From Pseudonocardia benzenivorans CB1190 (lineage in GTDB: Bacteria > Actinomycetota > Actinomycetes > Mycobacteriales > Pseudonocardiaceae), in assembly GCF_000196675.2 (NCBI RefSeq), contig NC_015312.1, forward strand, positions 3,782,001-3,846,000: 64,000 bases of DNA, written 5' to 3'. How positions within the stretch are numbered: the first letter of the stretch is position 1; every line of letters starts with the position of its first letter. Both the position numbers and the translations under genes were made by a program. The notes under the pieces are model-generated. The model saw nothing but the letters and a program-made list of their open reading frames with translations. It searched no databases and was not told the DNA's origin. Below, one piece after another: positions 34,684 to 43,802 of the stretch.

Positions 34684-35880
34684 TCAGACCGCGCTGCGGA
34701 ACGCCGGGTACAACGGCAACGCCGCCGGCGCGTCGGAGAACCGGGCGCGCAGCGCCGCCGTCACGGCGTCGGCGAGCTCGACCGTCGCCGCGAGCCCCTC
34801 GGCCTCGGCCGCGGCCGTGCCGAGCCGGCGCCAGTAGTCGCACAGCGCTGTGCTGATCCGCGGCGAGCGCCCGGGCTCCGGTCCCATCGAGGTGTCCCGT
34901 TCACGGATCCGTGGCAGCAGCCACCACGTGCACAGCCACACCCACAGCAGCTGGGCGTCGAGCAGGCGGCGGTCCAGGCGCAACGGGTCGTCGAGGTCGG
35001 GCCAGACGACGGCGATCTCGTCGCGCCACGCTTCGAGCATCGCCTCGCTCATCCCCTCGGGCATCGCGAAGCTCGCCCGGCACCCCGGGAACGGCACCCG
35101 GAAGTAGGCGGCGTCGAGCGCCACGTCGCGGAAGCAGCCCCATTCGAAGTCGACGAACCGCACGCCGCGGCTGGTGACGAGGTTGTTGTCCGGGCACGTG
35201 TCCGACGGGCTGAACGCCCGGTACCGGGTGCCGCCGAGCAGTCGCGCGGTCTCGTGGACCTGCGCCGTCGCCGCCGCGGAGACCTGCACCCCGAGCACGG
35301 ACTCCAGCAGGCCGGGCAGCCCGGCGATCGCGGCGCGGGCCTCGTCGGCCACGGGATCGCGCCAGGTCTTCTCACCGAGGCGGCGCAGCAGCGCCCCGAA
35401 GTCGTTCTCCCGGCCCGCCGTGGCGGCCTGCATCCGGCCGAGGGCCCGCGCCCAGCTGATCAGGTAACGCTGGGCGGCGGCCGCGTCGGGTCCGAAGAGC
35501 TTGTCCGCCAACGTCGAGCTGCGGCCCAGGTCCTCCAGCACGAGCAGCCGGGCCTGCGGGTCGTGGGCGATGATCACCGGGCTGGGCCGGGCGTCGGCCG
35601 GCATCGCGGTGAACAGCTGGCAGCTCGCGACCTCGAAGTGGAACGGGTCGGGCCGGTCGGAGTCGGCGTCGCCGACGTAGTGCTTGACGACGACCGTTCG
35701 GCGCATCGAGAACGGGTTGCGCGCCACGCGGGCGCGCGCGACCACCGACCGGTCGCTGCCACCCAGGTCCTCGGGGTCGGCCAGGACCACCGACGCGCCG
35801 TAGCGTCGGGTCAGGAGGCGCTCCGCGGCAGCCAGCGCCGCGAGCACCGGCCTGGGGAAGTCGGCCAGGTCACGAACCAT
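34684..35880 (-). CDS. Aminoglycoside-phosphotransferase-like kinase
   Basis: A 398-residue protein of the APH/choline-kinase fold. N-lobe strands (RTVVVKHYV with the lysine, FHFEVASCQLFTAMPADARPSPVIIAHDPQARLLVLEDLGRSSTLADKLFG) are clear. The catalytic loop reads FSPSDTCPDNNLVTSRGVRFVDFEWGCFRDVALD: the usual H-G-D-x-H-x-x-N loop appears as S-x-S-D-T-C-P-D-N-N, keeping Asp and Asn but not the histidines, and VDFEWG equals the Mg-binding I-D-F/W-E motif. Activity is thus possible but atypical. ATG at 35880 is preceded by AAGGTC. No resistance or choline gene is near; substrate unknown. Confidence 0.75.
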   Translation of the reverse strand: MVRDLADFPRPVLAALAAAERLLTRRYGASVVLADPEDLGGSDRSVVARARVARNPFSMRRTVVVKHYVGDADSDRPDPFHFEVASCQLFTAMPADARPSPVIIAHDPQARLLVLEDLGRSSTLADKLFGPDAAAAQRYLISWARALGRMQAATAGRENDFGALLRRLGEKTWRDPVADEARAAIAGLPGLLESVLGVQVSAAATAQVHETARLLGGTRYRAFSPSDTCPDNNLVTSRGVRFVDFEWGCFRDVALDAAYFRVPFPGCRASFAMPEGMSEAMLEAWRDEIAVVWPDLDDPLRLDRRLLDAQLLWVWLCTWWLLPRIRERDTSMGPEPGRSPRISTALCDYWRRLGTAAAEAEGLAATVELADAVTAALRARFSDAPAALPLYPAFRSAV

Positions 35881-36321
35881 CGGCGATGACCTTACCCGGC
35901 GAGAGCCTGGTTCCCCCGATGGAGCGGCGTCGATCTGCGCAGGGCTGGTGTCAGCGCCCGCGGTCCCAGGGCCGCAACACGTCTCGTCGCTCCGCCCGGC
36001 GGGCCGCGCCGCAGCCCGCAGAGCAGCGACGACCGCCGCAGCCCCGACCACGGACCGAACCCGCGGGCGCGGGCCGCACCCGGCGCCCACGCTCCCGGGG
36101 GAGACGGCGTGTCGCAGCGCGGCGCCGGAGCGGCGACGGCCTTCGTGGGTCCGACCGGACCGCTGCTGCCGACCGCGAACAGAGCCCGGCCACATGCCCC
36201 GCGCTGCTCCCGCGGATACCGGCCGACCGAGTGCCGCCCGAACGCACATGCCGCCCCACCGCGGATCGAGCCCGACTGCGGGGCGCGGGCTGCCCCGCGC
36301 GGACACTGCCGACCGACGGGG
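35881..36321. other. Gap between the kinase gene and aspS
   Basis: 440 bp without a supportable gene; open frames across it are Arg/Pro/Ala-rich shadows. It holds the kinase promoter at its left end and a possible aspS terminator hairpin at its right end. Confidence 0.5.
36278..36298 (-). terminator. Possible hairpin terminator downstream of aspS
   Basis: GCGGGGC (36278-36284) pairs with GCCCCGC (36292-36298) around a 7-base loop, 24 bp beyond the aspS stop. There is no U-tract, as is common in actinobacteria, so support is modest. Confidence 0.35.
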
Positions 36322-38106
36322 TCAGCTCCCGGCGGGCGGTTCGGCCTGGTCCTTGGGCTTCGGCGGGGTCGCGTCGACACCCGCCTCCTTGCGCTGTGCC
36401 GCCGTGATCGGCGCGGGCGCCTGGGTCAGCGGGTCGAACCCGCCACCGGTCTTCGGGAACGCGATGACGTCGCGCAACGACTCCGCCCCCGAGAGCAGCA
36501 TGCAGATGCGGTCCCAGCCGAACGCGATGCCGCCGTGCGGCGGCGGGCCGTACTGGAAGGCGTCGAGCAGGAAGCCGAACTTCTCCTGCTGCTCGGCCTC
36601 GTCCATGCCGAGCAGGGCGAACACCCGCTGCTGCACGTCGGAACGATGGATACGGATCGAGCCGCCGCCGATCTCGTTGCCGTTGGCGACGATGTCGTAG
36701 GCGTAGGCCAGCGCCTGGTCGGGCGCCTCCTCGAAGCGGTCGAGCCAGTCCTCGTTCGGGGAGGTGAAGGGGTGGTGCACGGCGGTCCAGCCGATCTCCT
36801 CCCCCTTGTCGTCGCGGACGCGCTCGAACATCGGCGCGTCGACGATCCACACGAACGACCAGGCGCTCTCGTCGACCAGGCCGACGCGGCGGGCGATCTC
36901 GCCGCGTGCCGCACCCAGCAGCGCGCGGGCGTCCGACGGGTGACCCGCGGCGAAGAAGATCGCGTCGCCGGGGTCGGCGCCCACGGCCTTGGCCAGCCCG
37001 TCGCGCTCGACGTCGGACAGGTTCTTGGCGACGGGACCGCCGAGCGTGCCGTCCTCGCCGACGGTGACGTAGGCGAGGCCGCGGGCACCGCGCTGACGGG
37101 CCCACTCCTGCCACGCGTCGAACTGCCGACGCGGCTGCGACGCGCCACCGGGCATCACGACCGCGCCCACGTAGTCGGCCTGGAAGACGCGGAACGACGT
37201 CGCGGAGAAGTACTCGGTGAGCTCGGTGAGCTCGATGCCGAAGCGCAGGTCGGGCTTGTCGGACCCGTAGCGCGCCATGGCCTCCGCGTAGGTCATCCGC
37301 GGGATCGGCAGCGGGATCTCGTAACCGGCGAGCTCGCGCCACAGCGCCGCGGTGACGGCCTCGCCCAGCTCGATGACGTCGTCCTGGGAGACGAAGCTCA
37401 TCTCGATGTCGAGCTGGGTGAACTCGGGCTGACGGTCGGCGCGGAAGTCCTCGTCGCGGTAGCAGCGGGCGATCTGGTAGTAGCGCTCGGTGCCCGCGAC
37501 CATCAGCAGCTGCTTGAACAGCTGCGGGCTCTGCGGCAGGGCGTACCAGGAGCCGGGCCGCAGCCGCGCCGGGACCAGGAAGTCGCGCGCGCCCTCCGGG
37601 GTCGACCGGGTCAGCGTCGGCGTCTCGACCTCGACGAAGTCGCGCTCGTGCAGCACGGTGCGCGCGATCCGATTGGCCTCGCTGCGCATCCGCAGCGCGG
37701 CCGCCGGACCGGTACGGCGCAGGTCGAGGTAGCGGTGCTTGAGCCGGATCTCCTCGCCCACCTCGGTGTGGTCGTCGATCGGGAAGGGCAGCGGCGCCGA
37801 CTCCGACAGCACGGTCAGGTCGGTGGCCAGTACCTCGATCTCGCCCGTCGCGAGCTCGGGGTTCTCGTTGCCCGCGGGGCGTCGCGCCACCTCGCCGGTG
37901 ACCTGGACGACGAACTCCGACCGCAGCCGGTGCGCCCGCTCGGCCATCTCGCCCTCGCGGAACACGACCTGCGCGGAACCGGACGAGTCGCGCAGGTCGA
38001 TGAAGATCACGCCGCCGTGATCGCGACGGCGGGCCACCCAACCGGCGAGGGTCACGGTCTGTCCGGCATGGTCGGCACGCAACGTGCCGGCGGGGTGGGT
38101 GCGCAT
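36322..38106 (-). CDS. aspS: Aspartate--tRNA(Asp/Asn) ligase
   Basis: A 594-residue class II synthetase. The OB-fold anticodon domain begins [35 protein letters not shown]; motif 2 region is [26 protein letters not shown], a bacterial-type GAD insertion follows (residues about 300-410), and motif 3 is [29 protein letters not shown]. The tail has Pro/Lys-rich residues. Actinobacteria often use this enzyme as a non-discriminating synthetase with GatCAB; that is not decidable here. ATG at 38106 is chosen from conservation of the [10 protein letters not shown] start. Confidence 0.97.
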   Translation of the reverse strand: MRTHPAGTLRADHAGQTVTLAGWVARRRDHGGVIFIDLRDSSGSAQVVFREGEMAERAHRLRSEFVVQVTGEVARRPAGNENPELATGEIEVLATDLTVLSESAPLPFPIDDHTEVGEEIRLKHRYLDLRRTGPAAALRMRSEANRIARTVLHERDFVEVETPTLTRSTPEGARDFLVPARLRPGSWYALPQSPQLFKQLLMVAGTERYYQIARCYRDEDFRADRQPEFTQLDIEMSFVSQDDVIELGEAVTAALWRELAGYEIPLPIPRMTYAEAMARYGSDKPDLRFGIELTELTEYFSATSFRVFQADYVGAVVMPGGASQPRRQFDAWQEWARQRGARGLAYVTVGEDGTLGGPVAKNLSDVERDGLAKAVGADPGDAIFFAAGHPSDARALLGAARGEIARRVGLVDESAWSFVWIVDAPMFERVRDDKGEEIGWTAVHHPFTSPNEDWLDRFEEAPDQALAYAYDIVANGNEIGGGSIRIHRSDVQQRVFALLGMDEAEQQEKFGFLLDAFQYGPPPHGGIAFGWDRICMLLSGAESLRDVIAFPKTGGGFDPLTQAPAPITAAQRKEAGVDATPPKPKDQAEPPAGS

Positions 38107-38266
38107 CACGGGGAGCAAGGCTATCCGGCGCCCCGACGGTGACGGCCAGCAGGTTTCCGCTCCCCCGGCGCACCGTGCGGCGACGCGGCGACGCGAGGAC
38201 GTCCCGACGTGTCGGTGCCCCGCGACGACCCGGTGTGCCGGGGCCCAGCGGGCCGCGAGCGGCGGC

Positions 38267-40954
38267 TCACAACAGGCTGAGCTGGTCGCCCGCCGCACCG
38301 CTGCGGTCGTCCCTGCCGGCAGACGGGCGTGCCGCCGCCGCCACCTCCGGGTCCCGGTCGGACGTCGGCCGTGTCCCCGGGTCGGCGCGACCCGCGGCGC
38401 CCAGGTCGACGTCGGCGGCACGGCCGCGGAAGCGCATCGCCGTCACCGAGCCGTCGAGCCCGTGCCGGCGCAGCAGCGGTGCGACGCGTTCGGCCAGCGC
38501 GGTGCGGTAGGCGCCGTCGACGTATGCCCCGCGGCGGTACAGCCGCCCGTACGCGTCGACGAGCCCGGGATGCTCGCGCTGCAGCCACGCGAGGAACCAT
38601 TCCCTGGTCCCGGGGCGCAGGTGCAGCGCCATCACGCTCGCGCCCGTCGCGCCCGCCGCCGCGATACGTCCGAGCAGCGCGTCGAGCGCCTCCGCCGAGT
38701 CGGTGAGCAGCGGCAGCACGGGCGCGACCATCACCCCGCAGGGCAGACCGGCGTCCGTGATCCGCCGCACCAGGTCGAGCCGGGCCCGCGGACTCGGCGC
38801 CCCCGGTTCGAGACGGGCCTGCAGCGACCGGTCGAGCAGCGCGATCGACACCCCGAGCCCGACCGGGACGTCCTGGGCTGCGGACGCGATCAACGGCAGG
38901 TCGCGGCCGAGGACGGTCCCCTTGGTGAGCACGGAGAAGGGCGTTCCCGATCCGGCGAGCGCCCGCACGATGCCCGGCATCAACCGGTAACGCCCCTCGG
39001 CCCGCTGGTACGGGTCGGTGTTGGTGCCCATCGCCACGGGCTCACGGCGCCACCGCGGCCGATTCACCTCGCGTTCGAGCACTCGTGCAGCGTTGACCTT
39101 GACGATGATCTGGCTGTCGAAGTCGGCGCCCGCATCGAGGTCGAGATAGGTGTGGGTGTTGCGCGCGAAGCAGTTGTGGCTGATCACGCCTTCGGCGACG
39201 AAGTCACCGGTCCCCGTCGTGATGTCGAACATCGGCCGCGACTCCGGGAGCGGTTCCACGGCCACGACCTCGGGCCCGGCCGCCGCGACGACCGACCCGC
39301 CGGGCTCGCGGATCCCGGTGGCCGACGGGTCGACACAGCCGGCGAGCCGGGTGAGCGTGCGCGCATCCGCCGGCAGGACCGCCGTGTGCAGCGCCTCCCC
39401 GGCGCCCGGGCCCGGAGCATGCCGGACGAACCGCAACCCGAGCTCCCGGCCCGCGGCGACGAACCGGTCGAGCAGGTCGCCACCGGCGGGGCCGACGGCC
39501 CGCACCTCCAGCGCCGCGCCGGAGCGGGACCCGAGCGCATCGAGCACGCCCGCGACGAAGCCGGCCTTCCACTCCCGACCGGGCCGCAGCGGCCACCCGG
39601 CCGGACCCACGGCCGCGGCCGACCCGACCCGCACCCCGCCCCCCGCGGGCAGCGGCACCCGCCGGGCGGCCGTCGCGACCGGGGTCGCCGCGGCCACGGA
39701 AGCGACCGGCGCTCCGGGAGCTTCCGCCACTGCGAGGGATCCGGACGGTTGCACCGAGCCGACCGGCACTGCCCGCCCGGCTGAGCCCGTCGAGCCCGTC
39801 GAGCCCGTCGAGCCCGTCGAGCCGACGGGCCCTGCCGAGCCCGACGACGCTGTCGCGGCTGCCGGCAGCGAGGCTGCCCCGGCCCGCCGCGATGCACGCC
39901 CACCCGGCCGGGGCCGACGCGCCTCGGGGCGGGTGGTGCGGGTCGGCCCCGAGGCCGACGTCCACACCCCTGGCATCGCCACGGCACGGGCCCAGCCACC
40001 GCCGCGGGCGAGCGCCGCCGGGGAGCTCCCCGCAGCCGCTGACGCCGGGACCGTCGTCACCGGAACCGTCGCCCGTGCCGGGCCTCCGGCGGCACCGGGC
40101 TCGGCGCCACCGGCTCCGGGGCCCGCGGCGGCACCGGCCCCGCCCCCGGCGCCGACCGCGACACCGACCTCGGCCATGCGGCCGAGCACGCCCGCGTCGA
40201 GGTGGGCGACCAGATCGCGTGCGGCCGGACCGGCGGCGGCCCCGTCGGCGTCGGCGAGCATCCGGTGGACCCGCGCCAGTGCCTCCAGCGGGATCCGGCC
40301 GGACGGGAACGCCTCACCCGACGCGGCGGGATGCACCGCGTCGGCCCGGGTGATCCCACAGAGGTAGCCCACCCGGTACGCGGGCTCGGACGCCGGCGAG
40401 GGCGTCGGCGCACCGGGCCCGAGCAGGCGCGACCCCGGCCGCAGGTGCGGACGCCGGCCACTGCGGCACCACCCCGGCGACACGTGGCGCCATCCCTCAC
40501 TGGTGAGGAAGCGGTGCTCTCCGCTGGTGACGAGGTCCGTGCCGTCGCTGAGCACGACACGGCGGGCCGGGCGCACCGTCGACCAGTGCGCCAGTACCCG
40601 GGTGCGGACGTAGCGGCGGACACCGTCGGGACCCACCTCGGTGCCGACCACCGCATCGCGGACCGTCACGTCGGCGATGGGCCGCCATCGACCGTCGGCC
40701 AGCAGCACGCGCGCCGACCCGTCAAGGCAGTAGACGCACGCGTGCGAGCAGCCGCGGTACGGATTGACCGTCCAGGCGAACGGCATGCGCGAGGGCGCCG
40801 GCACCCGGTTGAGCACCGACTTCGCCTCGACCTCGTGGAAGACGGTGCCCGCGAACTCCGGCGTCCGGACGCTGCGCAGCAGCCCCCGGAGGCCCGGCAA
40901 CGCCGCGTCGCCGCCCACCCCGTCGTCCCGCACCTGCTGCCCGCTCCACCGCAC
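38267..40954 (-). CDS. Rv2578c-family radical SAM protein containing an intein
   Basis: An 895-residue precursor. The extein (about 376 residues after splicing) is a SplB-like radical SAM protein: [37 protein letters not shown] + [13 protein letters not shown], then [35 protein letters not shown] and [16 protein letters not shown]. The CxxxCxxC cluster is Cys69, Cys73 and, after splicing, Cys595. The intein runs from Cys76 to Asn594. GTG at 40954 (VRWSGQQV) is chosen since a perfect SOS box occupies the DNA just upstream, which an ATG at 40981 would place inside the gene. Function of the family is unknown but linked to DNA damage; it is the last gene before a divergent gluconokinase. Confidence 0.9.
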   Translation of the reverse strand: MRWSGQQVRDDGVGGDAALPGLRGLLRSVRTPEFAGTVFHEVEAKSVLNRVPAPSRMPFAWTVNPYRGCSHACVYCLDGSARVLLADGRWRPIADVTVRDAVVGTEVGPDGVRRYVRTRVLAHWSTVRPARRVVLSDGTDLVTSGEHRFLTSEGWRHVSPGWCRSGRRPHLRPGSRLLGPGAPTPSPASEPAYRVGYLCGITRADAVHPAASGEAFPSGRIPLEALARVHRMLADADGAAAGPAARDLVAHLDAGVLGRMAEVGVAVGAGGGAGAAAGPGAGGAEPGAAGGPARATVPVTTVPASAAAGSSPAALARGGGWARAVAMPGVWTSASGPTRTTRPEARRPRPGGRASRRAGAASLPAAATASSGSAGPVGSTGSTGSTGSTGSAGRAVPVGSVQPSGSLAVAEAPGAPVASVAAATPVATAARRVPLPAGGGVRVGSAAAVGPAGWPLRPGREWKAGFVAGVLDALGSRSGAALEVRAVGPAGGDLLDRFVAAGRELGLRFVRHAPGPGAGEALHTAVLPADARTLTRLAGCVDPSATGIREPGGSVVAAAGPEVVAVEPLPESRPMFDITTGTGDFVAEGVISHNCFARNTHTYLDLDAGADFDSQIIVKVNAARVLEREVNRPRWRREPVAMGTNTDPYQRAEGRYRLMPGIVRALAGSGTPFSVLTKGTVLGRDLPLIASAAQDVPVGLGVSIALLDRSLQARLEPGAPSPRARLDLVRRITDAGLPCGVMVAPVLPLLTDSAEALDALLGRIAAAGATGASVMALHLRPGTREWFLAWLQREHPGLVDAYGRLYRRGAYVDGAYRTALAERVAPLLRRHGLDGSVTAMRFRGRAADVDLGAAGRADPGTRPTSDRDPEVAAAARPSAGRDDRSGAAGDQLSLL
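39173..40729 (-). mobile_element. Class 1-type intein with decayed homing endonuclease
   Basis: 519 codons inserted in frame. The N-terminal block A is [21 protein letters not shown]; block [14 protein letters not shown] has the conserved TxxH; the C-terminal block F is [24 protein letters not shown] followed by the +1 Cys. Cys1, block B His, penultimate His and terminal Asn are all present, so splicing should work. The middle has remnants of LAGLIDADG motifs ([12 protein letters not shown] about residues 195-206, [13 protein letters not shown] about 464-476), separated by roughly 190 residues of Ala/Gly/Pro/Ser-rich filler. The second motif has Leu in place of the catalytic acid, so homing activity is probably lost. 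Confidence 0.88.
39783..39818. repeat. Tandem 9-bp repeat in the intein
   Basis: GAGCCCGTC is repeated four times without interruption (39783-39818). On the minus strand it encodes [12 protein letters not shown] in the low-complexity filler between the two endonuclease remnants. A 9-bp unit keeps frame on expansion. Confidence 0.9.
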
Positions 40955-40962
40955 CCCGGGAT

Positions 40963-40978
40963 TCGAACACATGTTCGA
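40963..40978 (-). promoter_or_regulatory. Perfect actinobacterial SOS (LexA) box
   Basis: TCGAACACATGTTCGA matches the mycobacterial/Streptomyces LexA consensus TCGAAC-N4-GTTCGA at all 12 defined positions. It ends 8 bp before the GTG of the intein-containing radical SAM gene and 63 bp before the divergent gluconokinase start. I recall Rv2578c being in the M. tuberculosis LexA regulon, which supports a role here; repression of the radical SAM gene is the main expectation. Confidence 0.88.
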
Positions 40979-41041
40979 CACCCCTGCAAGCCGCTATCCC
41001 CACCCGTTGGCCGCCGTGCGCCGACCGCGCATCCTGGACCG

Positions 41042-41596
41042 GTGAACGGGACACCGTCGGCCCCGCACGGGGCGCCGCAGGTCCGGACGACGACCGTCGT
41101 CGTCTCGGGGGTGTCCGGCACGGGCAAGTCGACCGTCGCCCGCCTGCTCGTGGAGCGGACCGGCTGGGACTTCGCCGAGGGCGACGACCTGCATCCGGCG
41201 GCCAACCGCCGCAAGATGACCGCCGGGACACCCCTCGACGACGCGGACCGGCTGCCCTGGCTGCGCCGGATCGCCGCGTGGGTCGGGACGTGCGAGGCGG
41301 ACGGTCGGAACGCCGTGGTCACCTGCTCGGCCCTGCGCCGCAGCTACCGCGACCTGCTGCGCGCGGGCCACCCGTCGGTGTGGTTCGTCCAGCTCACGGC
41401 CGGGCCCGAGGACCTCGACCGGCGGCTGCGGACCCGGCGGGGCCACTTCATGCCCGCCTCACTGCTCGGCAGCCAGCTCACGACGCTCGAGCCCCTCACC
41501 CCCGACGAGCCCGGCGCCGTGTATCCCTCCGACGGCGGCCCGCTGCGCGTCGCCGAGCGCGTCCTCGGCGACCTCCGGACGCGGCCCGGCCGCTGA
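41042..41596 (+). CDS. gntK: Gluconokinase
   Basis: A 184-residue GntK/IdnK-type carbohydrate kinase that phosphorylates gluconate to 6-phosphogluconate. P-loop GVSGTGKST (residues 23-31), EGDDLHPAANRRKMTAGTPLDDADRLPWLRRIAAWV (the substrate segment), VTCSALRRSYRDLLR and RRGHFMPASLLGSQLTTLEPLTPDEPG (lid and adenine-contact segment) are all standard. GTG start at 41042; no strong ribosome-binding site. It is transcribed away from the radical SAM gene, from a region of under 90 bp that also has the SOS box. No gluconate permease is next to it. Confidence 0.92.
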   Translation: MNGTPSAPHGAPQVRTTTVVVSGVSGTGKSTVARLLVERTGWDFAEGDDLHPAANRRKMTAGTPLDDADRLPWLRRIAAWVGTCEADGRNAVVTCSALRRSYRDLLRAGHPSVWFVQLTAGPEDLDRRLRTRRGHFMPASLLGSQLTTLEPLTPDEPGAVYPSDGGPLRVAERVLGDLRTRPGR

Positions 41597-41704
41597 CCCC
41601 GCCCGCTCAGCCCGCCCGCTCGGCCGCACCCGGCGCCGGGCACTGCCCGGAGCCGACTGCCGACCCGGTCCGGAGGCCCGGCACCGCGTTGGAAGAATGC
41701 ACCG

Positions 41705-43255
41705 GTGTCGCAGGCCGATCCCGATCGCCGCGATCCCGATCGGTCCGGGGCCGCGGGCCGTGCCACGACACGGCCACAGCACACCCGCGCCCGTGACACG
41801 GCCGGCGACACGGCCCACGGCTCCGACGCCCCGACGGTCGAGTTCGCCGCGGTCCCCGCCGGTGTCCCGGCGGGCGACGACCGGCCGCACACCCGAGCGG
41901 CCCGCCGGACCACCGCCCGGCCCGGCTCCGGACCCACCCGCCGCGACCCCGGGAACGGCGACACCGCCCAGGGAGACACCGCGCACGCAGACACCGCCCA
42001 CGCCGACACCGCGCACGGAGACACCGACCGCGCCCGCGACGACGACGGTCGTCCCGGCCGGGCACGGGACACCCCCAGGCCGAGCCACGGTCACGGCCAC
42101 TCGCACTCGAACGCGCCGGCCGGGCCGTCGGCCCGCCGGGTCCGGATGTTCATCGCCGCACTGCTCGTGCCCTGCGCGCTCGCGACGGTCGTGGGCGTCG
42201 TCCTGCTCTGGCCGCGCCAGGGGCCGCCGGCCACGACGCAGCAGCCGGGCACGCCGGTTGACGCCCAGGTCGTCGCGACCCAGCGGGCCGACTGCACACC
42301 CGGGGACGGCACGGGCGCCTGCCTCGGCCTCACCGTGCACATGACCGACGGGCCGCTGCCCGGCCGGGATCTCGTGCAGATCCTGCCCGTCGAACCGTCC
42401 ACGCCGCGGTTCGCGGTCGGCGACGGGGTCGTGCTGCAGTGGTCCGGCGCGGACCCGCTCGATCCGGGCTCGTACCAGGTCGTCGACTTCCAGCGCGGCC
42501 CGCCGCTGGTCTGGCTCGCGGTGCTCTTCGCGGCGGCGGTGCTGGTGCTGGGCGGGTGGCGCGGGCTCGCGGCGCTCGTCGCGCTGGGCCTGACGTTCGT
42601 CGTGCTGCTGGTGTTCGTGCTGCCGTCCGTCATCGCGGGCCACGACCCGCTGGCTGTGGCGATCGTCGGTGCGTGCCTGGTCATGTTCGTGGTGCTCTAC
42701 CTGACCCACGGGCTCTCGGCCCGCACGTCGACGGCGGTACTGGGGACGCTGGTCTCGCTGGGGGTCATCGGGGCGCTCGGCGCGGTCTTCGCGGCCGCCG
42801 CGAAGCTGACGGGTCTCGACGACCAGACCGCCAACCTCATCGCCACCCTCGGGGCGCCGGTGGACGCCCGCGGCCTGCTGCTCGCGGGCTTCGTGATCGG
42901 GGCGCTGGGCGTCCTCGACGACGTGACGGTCACCCAGACCAGCGCGGTCTGGGAGCTGCGCGCCGCCAACCCCGACCTCGGTGCGGGTGCCCTGTTCGCC
43001 GCGGCGATGCGCATCGGCCGCGACCACGTGTCGTCGGCCGTCAACACCCTCGTGCTGGCCTACGCGGGCGCGTCGCTGCCGTTGATGCTGGTGTTCTCGT
43101 TGTCCGGCAACGGGTTGGGCCACGTCCTCACGATCGGCGACGTCGCGACGGAGATCGTGCGGACCCTCGTCGGGAGCATCGGGCTGGTGGCCTCGGTGCC
43201 GATCACGACGGGGCTGGCGGCGCTGGTGGCGAGCCAGGAACCGCGCCCGGTGTGA
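41705..43255 (+). CDS. YibE/F family multi-spanning membrane protein
   Basis: 516 residues. The first about 140 are hydrophilic (Asp/Arg/Thr/His-rich with a DTAHA-like repeat) and end with a His-rich HGHSHS patch. The first membrane helix is ARRVRMFIAALLVPCALATVVGVVLLWP, then an extracytoplasmic domain of about 100 residues (CTPGDGTGACLGLTVHMTDGPLPGRDLVQILPV...) and the YibE/F block of about seven helices (LAVLFAAAVLVLGGWRGLAALVALGLTFVVLLVFVLPSVI, ALGVLDDVTVTQTSAVWELR, SLPLMLVFS). The family has no confirmed function; transport has been suggested. GTG start. Its last 53 bp overlap the end of the opposite-strand methyltransferase gene. Confidence 0.87.
   Translation: MSQADPDRRDPDRSGAAGRATTRPQHTRARDTAGDTAHGSDAPTVEFAAVPAGVPAGDDRPHTRAARRTTARPGSGPTRRDPGNGDTAQGDTAHADTAHADTAHGDTDRARDDDGRPGRARDTPRPSHGHGHSHSNAPAGPSARRVRMFIAALLVPCALATVVGVVLLWPRQGPPATTQQPGTPVDAQVVATQRADCTPGDGTGACLGLTVHMTDGPLPGRDLVQILPVEPSTPRFAVGDGVVLQWSGADPLDPGSYQVVDFQRGPPLVWLAVLFAAAVLVLGGWRGLAALVALGLTFVVLLVFVLPSVIAGHDPLAVAIVGACLVMFVVLYLTHGLSARTSTAVLGTLVSLGVIGALGAVFAAAAKLTGLDDQTANLIATLGAPVDARGLLLAGFVIGALGVLDDVTVTQTSAVWELRAANPDLGAGALFAAAMRIGRDHVSSAVNTLVLAYAGASLPLMLVFSLSGNGLGHVLTIGDVATEIVRTLVGSIGLVASVPITTGLAALVASQEPRPV
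41960..42019. repeat. Four tandem 15-bp copies in the YibE/F gene N-terminus
   Basis: GACACCGCSCASGSN-type units at 41960-41974, 41975-41989, 41990-42004 and 42005-42019, followed by a partial copy. They encode DTAQG/DTAHA/DTAHA/DTAHG in the hydrophilic N-terminal region. Confidence 0.85.
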
Positions 43256-43796
43256 CCTCGCGGCGCCGCGCGAGCAGCGTGGCCGCGCCGTCGCCCTCCT
43301 CGTGGGTGAGCACGTCGAGCCCGGGGAACGCGGCGGCCAGCTCACCGGGCCCGGCCCGGAACGGCCCGGGCTCGTCGTCGACCTCGGACAGCACGGTGAG
43401 CACGAGCAGCCCGCCCTCGGCGAGCAGGCGCGCGAACGCCGGGTACAGGCGGGGGTCGCGGAACCGCTGGCAGACGACGAGGTCGTAGGGCCCGGTACAC
43501 GCGGCCGGGAGACCGGCGTCGAGGTCGGCCACGTGCCACGCGACCTCGACGTCCTGCGCGGCGGCCAGCGCGGCGCCGGCGGCCAGCGCGACCGGCGAGA
43601 CGTCGACCGCGTCGACGACGAACCCGCGCGCGGCCAGCCACACCGCGACGCTCCCCCGGCCGCAGGCGACGTCGAGCGCCCGACCGCCCGCGGGCAGCAG
43701 GTCCTCGCGGCCGCGCAGTGCATCGGGCGGCGCCGGCTGCCCGACACCGGCGACGGCGTGCCGCGCGTCCCAGCGCTCCCGGTCGGTGACGGCCAT
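43203..43796 (-). CDS. Class I SAM-dependent methyltransferase (TehB-like)
   Basis: A 197-residue Rossmann methyltransferase: DRERWDARHAV at the start, GGRALDVACGRGSVAVWLAARGFVVDAVDVSPVAL with the SAM-binding glycine loop and the acidic strand end, HVADLDAGLP, and YDLVVCQRFRDPRLYPAFARLLAEGGLLVLTVLSEV. Similar small enzymes include TehB, but no tellurite link is evident here. ATG start 6 bp before hisS ends in the same direction on the minus strand, i.e. it follows hisS in one transcript. The Pro-rich C-terminus overlaps the YibE/F gene by 53 bp on the other strand. Confidence 0.87.
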   Translation of the reverse strand: MAVTDRERWDARHAVAGVGQPAPPDALRGREDLLPAGGRALDVACGRGSVAVWLAARGFVVDAVDVSPVALAAGAALAAAQDVEVAWHVADLDAGLPAACTGPYDLVVCQRFRDPRLYPAFARLLAEGGLLVLTVLSEVDDEPGPFRAGPGELAAAFPGLDVLTHEEGDGAATLLARRREVTPGAVPGSPPAPPAPS

Positions 43797-43802
43797 GCGC
43801 AG

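Noticed and set aside
35892-36380. Possible genes in the gap between the kinase gene and aspS
   Set aside because: Frames are Arg/Pro/Ala-rich, have no ribosome-binding site or recognisable family and overlap the end of aspS.
38267-40954. Reading the radical SAM gene as a fusion with an unrelated Ala/Gly-rich domain
   Set aside because: HINT block A, block B TxxH, and the SHN|C junction, plus exact restoration of CVYCFARNTH on removal, identify an intein.
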